Assembly (NCBI GenBank): GCA_012295275.1
Contig: CM022667.1
Span: 14,097,205-14,109,704, forward strand
From: Chrysomallon squamiferum
Lineage: Eukaryota > Mollusca > Gastropoda > Neomphalida > Peltospiridae
Length of the DNA: 12,500 nt
Direction of reading: 5' to 3'
The position numbers were made by a program, and so were the translations under genes. This document shows positions 10,139 through 12,500 of the stretch, piece by piece. The notes under the pieces are model-generated. The model saw nothing but the letters and a program-made list of their open reading frames with translations. It was not told where the DNA came from and searched no databases. Within the stretch, counting starts at the first letter, position 1. Each line of letters begins with the position of its first letter.

Positions 10139-11563
10139 CAATAGATAGATAAACAAACAGATGGAGAGAAAAAGAAAGAAAGAGGTCAAGAAAAAGTTGC
10201 CTAGTGTGATTTGAACAAAAACAAAAATACATTTTATATAAATGCATTCTGTTTTTTTTAACTAGACCTCAACCTTTATTAACAATAAAGTAAAAGAACA
10301 ATAACTGAAGAATGTGAGCTGCCATTTTAAACATTCATTAATTATATATGTGTATATATATATATATATATATGTTCTGGATTCCATAAACCCTAGATAA
10401 GAGTTCCTTCTGGCAAGTACTCACCTTTCTGTACATTTATACATCCCTTCATTTCCATCAACACACACACACATGTAGTCACACCCATCAGCCCACCTCT
10501 GTCCCTGAGTGTATGACACGCCCTTGTAGACACACACTGAAAAATTAAAACTGAACATTTATAGAACAGAAATGTAAGAAATAGAAAGATACAAAAGCAA
10601 GCAAGAAAATAAACAACTCAGATACAGACACTCACACACACACTGACAGACACACACACACACCTAGAAATAAAAAGATAAATAAAAAATAAACATTGAG
10701 AAAAAAGAATAACAATAAAAAAATAATTAATATTCTAAAAAATAAATAAATAAATATATATTATAAATGAAATAAAAAAAAAAAAAAAAAAAAAAAAAAT
10801 TATAATGATAACAAAAATAAAAAAACAATTAAATAAACAATAATTTCATTATATCATGTTTTTTACATGTACAAAATCATACCAACAACAACAACATTAA
10901 AACATTACATAAACACTGAAACAAAGGTAATTGTAGTGTGCTACAGTTAATCACCTGGATTTGGTTTTACTGTAGTTCCTGGCATGGGACTGAAGAAAGG
11001 TGGGTATGTCTGTCCTGGTTTAGGAGTGGGGGCAATGTTGGGTGTGGGAGTGGGTGGTTTCCCTATTCCTGTCACACTGCCAGTAACTCCTATAGGAGTC
11101 TTGTCTGTTGGACCTGAACATTTAGGAGCCTGGCAACACACAGGGTCTGTAGGATCTGGTACCATAACACATGATGGTGCAATACTAGAGTATTTCGCAC
11201 ACCTGTGTGTGATTAAAATATGTTAATTTGTGTTCAGTTAAAAATACCATTCATGATGATGATGATGATGGTGATGATGATAAAATAATGATGATGGTAA
11301 TAATAATACTGTGGTGATGATAATAATGATGATAATGATAACAACTGTAATAATAATTAAATCAGTAACAACAGTAATAATAATAATGATAATGTTATTA
11401 AAAATAATAACTACAGAATAGCACTAATTGTTATAATAATAATTATAATAATAACAGCTACAGCAGAAATATCAATCATATCAACAATAACTGTAATAAT
11501 TATAAAAAAAAGAAAGTTAGACACTGAGAGACAGAGAGATGAACAGAGAGAGAGAGAGAGATG

Positions 11564-11644
<81 letters not shown>

Positions 11645-12500
11645 AGAGAGAGATAAGAGAGATGGAGAGAGAGAAATGAAAATGTACAGAGAGAGAGATA
11701 CACAGACAGACAGACTTTTCTACCTGTCAGAACAGGTGTAGAATCCAGTTTTTCCATCAACACAAACACATTTCTTTTCACATCCATCATACCACTGCTG
11801 GCCTTGTGTGTACGTCACACCCATGTAGACACACACCTCTGCTGATGATTAAATCATTAACTGATCATCTCAAATATTTAGACAACAGAAAGTAAATATC
11901 TACATAATTCACCTTAAATTAAAATCAATATGTAATAATATAACCTCGATAATAATTATGATGGCAATAATGATGATGATCATAGAGATATAACAAAATA
12001 ACAATACAACAACAGTAACAGCCATAATCACCAGAAACATCAACAACAACAGAAATTAAGAGATATTTAAATATCAGATTCCAGTAGTAGATTTCTTTGA
12101 CTTCTTTATACAATAAATACTTAAATACAGAAATAATAATAAAAGTAGTGACAACAAAAAATATGTACAACAACAGCAGTACAGCAAAAACACATATAAT
12201 ACTAAATAACAATTATTATCCTGTCTCACACATACACACACACACACTCACACACATGTTCAGAAAACACAAATGTATATATATACATGAATGTAGATAT
12301 ACATATATTTTTATGCATGTATGTATGTATGTATACCCACCCCCGACAATCACACAAACACACTCACCCACACACACACACAAATATGCAAACAGACACT
12401 TATCTACATACACTTATTTATGATTCATTAAATATGTACCTGGTTTAGGAGTAGGGCGTGTCAAAGGTGGGGTCAGTGTTGTGTATCCAGGGATGGGTGT
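1..12500 (-). CDS. Partial multi-exon gene: large secreted-type VWC-like / proline-rich linker protein (join of 15 exons)
   Basis: This entry is the gene model; the exons are listed separately. From 5' to 3' on the minus strand the exons are 12500-12440, 11838-11724, 11202-10955, 10536-10425, 9932-9778, 9249-9135, 8743-8565, 7725-7611, 6929-5422, 4621-4507, 3661-3406, 2452-2341, 1648-1456, 928-814 and 220-1. Seven VWC-like domains, each split over two exons, alternate with linkers rich in P, T and G. All introns before A exons are phase 1 and all introns inside domains are phase 2, so each cassette can be duplicated without breaking the frame. No start codon, signal peptide, stop codon or polyadenylation site belonging to the gene is visible, so the gene runs off both edges. 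VWC domains are typical of secreted extracellular proteins, so an extracellular structural or matrix role is inferred. Two exons (3661-3406 and 1648-1456) are one base short. The exon chain is strongly supported; the function is not. Confidence 0.85.
332..364. repeat. Poly-A run, 33 bases
   Basis: An uninterrupted A run followed by an A-rich stretch with scattered G. There is no target-site duplication or element body next to it, so it is not called a retroposon tail. Confidence 0.9.
380..460. repeat. Intronic repeat block, copy 1
   Basis: About 80 bases that match 1059-1140 in direct orientation with few differences. Shared words include CCTAATTAAA, TTACAAAACAACTGTT and AATATTTAAATTCAAAT. 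Both copies follow directly after a low-complexity tract. Confidence 0.8.
584..612. repeat. (GA)n microsatellite
   Basis: About 14 perfect GA units within an intron of the minus-strand gene. Confidence 0.9.
814..928 (-). CDS. Exon A of module 7: first half of a VWC-like domain
   Basis: This 115-base exon follows a TTTTCAAG acceptor and ends AAAG before GTAACA. It encodes FCVYKGSFYKQGQTWNDGC, then TQTC-V-C, then D-D-S-M-T-G and YTCRER. The pattern matches the consensus of the seven A exons closely, including G-x-x-Y-x-x-G-Q-T-W. Phases are 1 in and 2 out. The same interval in the plus direction has an open frame, but it continues into GT/GA microsatellite and is an antisense shadow. Confidence 0.86.
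973..1057. repeat. Compound (GT)n(GA)n microsatellite
   Basis: About 19 GT units switch without interruption to about 23 GA units at position 1011. Confidence 0.92.
1059..1140. repeat. Intronic repeat block, copy 2
   Basis: Direct-orientation match to 380-460. It starts immediately after the GA array. The two copies lie in introns of different phase on either side of exon A of module 7. Confidence 0.8.
1213..1362. repeat. Compound (CATA)n / (TA)n / (CA)n simple repeat
   Basis: Interrupted CATA tetranucleotides, then a TA tract near 1300-1312, then CA units near 1314-1361. Overlapping minus-strand open frames here translate to Tyr/Cys/Val/Met strings and are not genes. Confidence 0.9.
1456..1648 (-). 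CDS. Exon B of module 6, with an apparent one-base deletion: second half of VWC-like domain plus 37-residue linker
   Basis: After TTTTACAG the exon encodes CIRVPNPPPQC, then VMLQDPKNPCC and KVPYC, and a linker with NPSPFPGGLPTPNPNLNPTP and PLPGQSPTPP. The last few codons are shifted. The direct frame gives K-I-L-H-L, while the shifted frame gives P-T-P-G, the usual linker end, and places the GTAATT donor in phase 1. The exon length is 193, 1 modulo 3, against 2 modulo 3 for intact B exons. The missing base is most simply in the A5 run (T5 at 1467-1471 on the plus strand). Without it the frame would run into the intron and stop soon after. Assembly error or a real indel cannot be told apart here. 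Confidence 0.8.
1649..2340 (-). other. Intron between exons A and B of module 6 (phase 2)
   Basis: AT-rich, with a 20-base A run at 1984-2003 and a roughly 75-base degenerate tandem repeat next to the donor. The stretch 1660-1980 shows nothing beyond AT-rich sequence. Confidence 0.8.
2160..2360. repeat. Degenerate ~75-base tandem repeat (3 copies) overlapping an exon edge
   Basis: The word CAGTACACCTGTA occurs at 2345 (exon edge) and 2268 (intron), 77 bases apart. Copies of ACAGGTAAAAATTAC-like sequence occur near 2322, 2244 and 2171. The copy at 2345 is the 3' edge of exon A of module 6 with its donor. The next copy holds a decayed donor. Confidence 0.7.
2341..2452 (-). CDS. Exon A of module 6: first half of a VWC-like domain
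   Basis: A TTTCTCCAG acceptor and a GTAAGT donor bound a 112-base exon that encodes CLYKGVVHKKGETWDDGC, then DYTC-A-C, and ends YRCTEK. The five cysteines keep the shared spacing. It resembles module 4 in the L-D-x-M-T-G segment before the fifth cysteine. The 3' edge of this exon with its donor has been partly copied into the downstream intron (see the 75-base repeat at 2160-2360). Confidence 0.86.
2453..3405 (-). other. Intron between module 5 exon B and module 6 exon A (phase 1)
   Basis: The longest intron in the window, 953 bases. It holds a diverged direct repeat with imperfect hairpins (2490-2730) and a 57-base tandem array ending at the donor. No coding sequence was recognised. Confidence 0.8.
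2990..3395. repeat. ~57-base degenerate tandem array
   Basis: The word TTAAAGCTTTG recurs with spacings of 57, 57, 52 and 46 bases between about 3120 and 3335, together with TTCATTTCAGTTATTTG. About six imperfect copies shorten towards the exon at 3406. Plus-strand open frames across it arise from the repeat. Confidence 0.85.
3406..3661 (-). CDS. Exon B of module 5, with an apparent one-base deletion: second half of VWC-like domain plus 57-residue linker
   Basis: The exon starts after ATTTCAG and encodes CTTFKNVAPEC, then TLMPDPK. There the frame breaks: the direct frame reads RLVAKFPAAR and then a stop, while the +1-shifted frame reads TCCKVPSC and a normal linker with VPTPGYLPVTGHPGQ and LPGAQTYAPNPYATPQPK. 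The exon is 256 bases, 1 modulo 3, whereas the intact B exons are 2 modulo 3, so exactly one base is missing. Other modules have D-P-x-x-P before the CC pair, which places the loss near the A run (TTT at 3608-3610 on the plus strand). Domain, linker and GTGAAA donor are otherwise intact. A sequencing or assembly error in a homopolymer is the simplest reading; a real frameshift allele is possible. Confidence 0.8.
3662..4506 (-). other. Intron between exons A and B of module 5 (phase 2)
   Basis: Positions 3820-4080 are AAAT/AATTAA-rich and otherwise featureless. Positions 4105-4462 are TTA/TAC/TGA trinucleotide arrays. The open frames in the array encode poly-Ile, poly-Asn or poly-Tyr only and are not coding. 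Confidence 0.8.
4105..4462. repeat. (TTA)n-rich trinucleotide repeat, perfect run at about 4369-4462
   Basis: Imperfect TTA, TAC and ATG triplets lead into a perfect run of about 31 TTA units at 4369-4462. Coding-strand sense is TAA. Confidence 0.92.
4507..4621 (-). CDS. Exon A of module 5: first half of a VWC-like domain
   Basis: Between a TTTTTCAG acceptor and a GTAAGT donor, this 115-base exon encodes FCVYKNAYYREKQIWYDGC, then QAVC-Q-C, and ends VYRCQER. It keeps all five cysteine spacings but is the most divergent A exon. The usual G-x-x-Y-x-x-G-Q before the Trp is replaced by N-x-x-Y-x-x-K-Q. Intron phases are 1 in and 2 out. The intron after it on the coding strand contains the long TAA/TTA trinucleotide array. 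Confidence 0.86.
4941..4993. repeat. (TA)n microsatellite with a TG interruption
   Basis: TATATATG, then TGTGTG, then a long pure TA tract ending at 4993. Confidence 0.9.
4999..5023. repeat. Perfect inverted repeat, 11-base arms with 3-base loop
   Basis: AAAGTAACTTT and AAAGTTACTTT are exact reverse complements separated by TAT. It lies six bases from the end of the TA array. Confidence 0.85.
5422..6929 (-). CDS. Exon B of module 4: second half of VWC-like domain plus 475-residue repetitive linker
   Basis: This 1508-base exon is the largest coding block. It starts after TTTTTTCAG with CAKYPKIPSSC, then MIKDPSNQCC and MVPYC, completing the domain. About 475 residues follow without any D, E, C or W. 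The core phrase is P-x-P-G-[QK]-T-[FYLI]-x-P. Three such phrases build a unit of roughly 56 residues (166-173 bases), for example TPAPGKTYAPSVTLPYNF, then PTPGQT-x-PP and PGFTFPTP. Five or six units run from about 6470 down to 5430; the stretch 6470-6840 is less regular. Nine N-x-T sequons are present, about four of them followed by Pro. The regular Tyr in KTYAP and the many Thr and Pro residues suggest possible O-glycosylation or Pro/Tyr hydroxylation, which is inference. The exon ends with one G before GTAAGC (phase 1). A collagen is excluded because there is no G-x-y triplet pattern. Extensin-like or mucin-like strings are the nearest analogies. Confidence 0.9.
6930..7610 (-). other. Intron between exons A and B of module 4 (phase 2)
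   Basis: Positions 6950-7350 are featureless AT-rich sequence apart from a GATGAT tract near 7242. Positions 7350-7610 hold diverged copies of AACTACAGTAACATT and AATGGTAAC-ATGG-AACAT (near 7361, 7425 and 7566), the last touching the donor of exon A. Confidence 0.78.
7611..7725 (-). CDS. Exon A of module 4: first half of a VWC-like domain
   Basis: The acceptor CAACAG sits directly at the end of a 37-base minisatellite array, so the last repeat unit supplies most of the 3' splice site. The exon encodes VCIYHGRSYQQGQTWEDGC, then EYSC-E-C, then a Y-R-C and HEK. It ends AA before GTATGT. Cysteine spacing and the W-x-D-G-C motif match the other modules. It is joined in phase 2 to the giant B exon that follows, giving a split Lys codon. 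Confidence 0.86.
7731..8118. repeat. 37-base minisatellite, ten full copies plus a partial copy
   Basis: The unit is GAATACACAAAATACGTAAC followed by TCTGTACTGTGAATGTT. Copies begin at 7731 and repeat to 8099, where a 20-base partial copy ends at 8118. One copy is 35 bases because of a two-base loss. Variation is mostly ACGT versus ACAT or ATTT at one site. The array ends five bases from the 5' end of an exon. Confidence 0.95.
8381..8532. repeat. (AAAAT)n / (AAAT)n simple repeat
   Basis: An A run passes into mixed AAAT units and then a clean stretch of AAAAT pentanucleotides. Overlapping minus-strand open frames are poly-Phe/Tyr/Leu artefacts. Confidence 0.92.
8565..8743 (-). CDS. Exon B of module 3: second half of VWC-like domain plus 32-residue atypical linker
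   Basis: The exon starts after ATATAAAG, preceded on the coding strand by about 80 bases of almost pure T. It encodes CATYPQLKPGC, then TMITDPKDPCC and QIPKC. The 32-residue linker is unlike the others: it has few P-x-P-G phrases and is richer in Asn, Gly and Gln (VPGTVQGGSLPNNQNPN), ending in SRN. It closes with one A before GTGAGT, a strong donor, giving a split Asn codon with the next exon. The length is 2 modulo 3, as expected. The acceptor call is a little less certain than elsewhere because AAAG is not the usual C/T-AG. Confidence 0.8.
8744..9134 (-). other. Intron inside module 3, likely GC-AG type (phase 2)
   Basis: The shortest intron here, 391 bases. It begins GCAAGA on the coding strand and ends with about 80 T-rich bases before AAAG. 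The middle (8840-9060) shows no other feature. Confidence 0.75.
8752..8830. repeat. Poly-A-rich tract (poly-T on the coding strand)
   Basis: Runs of A broken by a few T, C and ATAAAT words. On the coding strand this forms an extended pyrimidine tract directly before the acceptor at 8744. Confidence 0.9.
9135..9249 (-). CDS. Exon A of module 3: first half of a VWC-like domain, followed by a GC donor
   Basis: A TTTCTCAG acceptor leads into VCVYNGVPFHQGQTWNDGC, then TKTC-R-C, ending VNCDDR. The cysteine spacing equals that of the other A exons and the length (115) is the usual one. The exon must end in phase 2 after AG, and at that position the sequence is AG followed by GCAAGA. No GT is found at the required place, so the intron is best read as a GC-AG intron, a known minor class with this donor consensus. 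A shallow continuation of the open frame past the donor reaches a stop about 24 codons later and has no domain features. Confidence 0.82.
9365..9540. repeat. Interrupted CATA / TA simple repeats
   Basis: ATACATACACACATACAAAC-type units followed by two separate TA tracts near 9440-9458 and 9516-9531. Confidence 0.85.
9622..9738. repeat. Compound (AAAT)n (GACA)n (GATA)n microsatellite
   Basis: AAAT units change at 9673 to GACA units with a few CAGA variants, ending in GATA. Confidence 0.9.
9778..9932 (-). CDS. Exon B of module 2: second half of VWC-like domain plus short 24-residue linker
   Basis: After a TTTTTTCAG acceptor the exon reads CPKYPNLPATC, then RMVYDYTNPCC and YKPDC, which completes the ten-cysteine domain. 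The linker is the shortest in the window, about 24 residues: PTPKPGPNITPIPGHNPTP, then a short tail to the donor. It contains one N-I-T sequon, followed by Pro, which usually lowers N-glycosylation. The exon ends with one G before GTAGAA (phase 1). An open frame runs on past this donor into the intron, but there it becomes low-complexity translation of GACA/AAAT repeats and is not coding. Confidence 0.86.
9933..10424 (-). other. Intron between exons A and B of module 2 (phase 2)
   Basis: Holds a GT array (10100-10135), a GATA/GAGA-rich stretch (10140-10180) and a TA array (10353-10373). The rest is AT-rich without recognised signals. Confidence 0.8.
10100..10135. repeat. (GT)n microsatellite
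   Basis: About 18 uninterrupted GT units. Confidence 0.92.
10425..10536 (-). CDS. Exon A of module 2: first half of a VWC-like domain
   Basis: This 112-base exon has a TTTTTCAG acceptor and ends AAAG before GTGAGT, a strong donor. It encodes CVYKGVSYTQGQRWADGC, then DYMC-V-C, and ends MYKCTER. The five cysteines keep the shared spacing. The exon is one codon shorter than most A exons because the first full codon is already the cysteine; module 6 has the same length. Its split first codon is Val, joined from the G at the end of the module 1 linker. Confidence 0.87.
10537..10954 (-). other. Intron between module 1 exon B and module 2 exon A (phase 1)
   Basis: Contains CA-rich sequence near 10630-10665, AAAT units near 10735-10755 and a 26-base A run at 10774-10799. 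The run is followed by ATTATAATGATA, the same short word that follows the A-rich tract at 380. Confidence 0.8.
10955..11202 (-). CDS. Exon B of module 1: second half of VWC-like domain plus 54-residue linker
   Basis: The exon starts after CACACAG, and the first base completes an Arg codon. CAKYSSIAPSC, then MVPDPTDPVCC and QAPKC, give the last five cysteines of the domain, ending in CC-x4-C. The spacing between the seventh cysteine and the CC pair is ten residues here, against nine in most modules. A linker of about 54 residues follows. It has a G/V/T-rich start (ITGS-like VTGSVTGIG) and then P-x-P repeats with PGQTYPPFFSPMPG, the same phrase style as the giant module 4 linker. It ends with a single G before GTGATT (phase 1). 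The exon length is 2 modulo 3, as the phase pattern requires. Confidence 0.85.
11252..11470. repeat. Degenerate (GAT)n / (AAT)n trinucleotide repeat
   Basis: GATGATGATGATGATG grades into AATAAT/GATAAT units with many interruptions. Confidence 0.85.
11514..11715. repeat. (GA)n arrays with GATGGACA interruptions
   Basis: Three blocks of GA units separated by GATGGACAGA or GATGGAGA. The spacing suggests a larger unit of roughly 40-60 bases built on the dinucleotide. Confidence 0.9.
11724..11838 (-). CDS. Exon A of module 1: first half of a VWC-like domain
   Basis: This 115-base exon follows a CAGCAG acceptor and ends AG before a GTAGAA donor. It encodes VCVYMGVTYTQGQQWYDGC, then KKC-x-C, and ends in YTCSDR. 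The five cysteines fit the first half of a VWC-like domain, with spacing C-x16-C-x3-C-x-C-x9-C. The G-x-x-Y-x-x-G-Q-x-W pattern before the second cysteine is typical of VWC domains. The exon enters in phase 1 and leaves in phase 2, like the other six A exons. On the coding strand the intron after it begins with a long CT-rich tract (the GA arrays at 11514-11715 of the plus strand). Confidence 0.85.
11839..12439 (-). other. Intron before exon A of module 1 (phase 1)
   Basis: AT-rich with AAT/ACA triplets (11930-12060), CA tracts (12226-12255 and 12355-12385) and a TGTA array (12314-12333). Open frames on both strands here are low-complexity and not coding. Confidence 0.8.
12440..12500 (-). CDS. 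Partial exon: end of a proline-rich linker (module 0)
   Basis: The reading frame gives a linker of the P-x-P-G type with TPIPGYTTL at the window edge and PTPKPG at the end. It closes with a single G before a GTACAT donor, so the following intron is phase 1 and joins the A exon at 11838 with a split Glu codon. The upstream part of the exon, presumably with the second half of another VWC-like domain, lies outside the window. The composition (P, T, no Cys) matches the linkers of the other B exons. Confidence rests on the intron phase and on the matching linker style. Confidence 0.75.

Larger units (their letters stand above)
11203..11723 (-). other. Intron between exons A and B of module 1 (phase 2)
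   Basis: Nearly all simple sequence: GAT/AAT triplets at 11252-11470 and GA arrays at 11514-11715. No coding signal was recognised. Confidence 0.8.

Noticed and set aside
1-12500. Two or more separate genes, or a plus-strand gene in the introns
   Set aside because: All half-domains alternate A-B on one strand with matching phases, and no start, stop or promoter lies between them. Plus-strand open frames are all low-complexity or antisense.

Overview
The window looks like genomic DNA from an animal, probably a lophotrochozoan and quite possibly a mollusc. The reasons are short GC-richer exons with GT/GC..AG boundaries, introns of about 390-950 bases that are very AT-rich, and a heavy load of simple repeats (CA, GA, TA, ATAC, GACA, AAAT, TTA). 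The taxon is an inference, because no diagnostic marker gene is present. Nothing looks bacterial: there are no operons, RNA genes, CRISPR arrays or insertion sequences.

One gene on the minus strand explains all convincing coding sequence. Transcription runs from position 12500 towards 1, and both ends lie outside the window. I read 15 exons (about 3.6 kb coding) and 14 introns. After a partial linker exon at the right edge, the gene has seven copies of a two-exon cassette. Exon A (112 or 115 bases) encodes the first half of a ten-cysteine von Willebrand factor type C-like (VWC-like) domain, with a W-x-D-G-C motif in every copy. Exon B encodes the second half, ending in a CC-x4-C motif, followed by a proline/threonine/glycine linker. 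Intron phases are fixed: phase 1 before each A exon and phase 2 inside each domain. The cysteine spacing is almost invariant across the seven copies.

Linker length varies greatly: about 54, 24, 32, 475, 57, 37 and at least 46 residues in modules 1 to 7. The module 4 linker is a single 1.5 kb exon made of imperfect copies of a roughly 56-residue unit (T-P-A-P-G-K-T-Y-A-P type). It has no acidic residues, cysteine or tryptophan, and carries several N-x-T sequons. The whole looks like part of a very large secreted, modular extracellular protein: disulfide-bonded beads on proline-rich strings. A matrix, mucus, adhesive or shell/thread protein is plausible, but the sequence does not settle the role. 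I do not recognise a named gene.

Two B exons (modules 5 and 6) each appear to lack one base, in or near an A run on the coding strand. Each shift breaks the frame before a correctly phased donor. Module 3 has a likely GC-AG intron. The introns hold a 37-base minisatellite touching a splice acceptor, a 57-base array touching a donor, a 75-base triplication that copies an exon edge, and an 80-base block shared by two introns.
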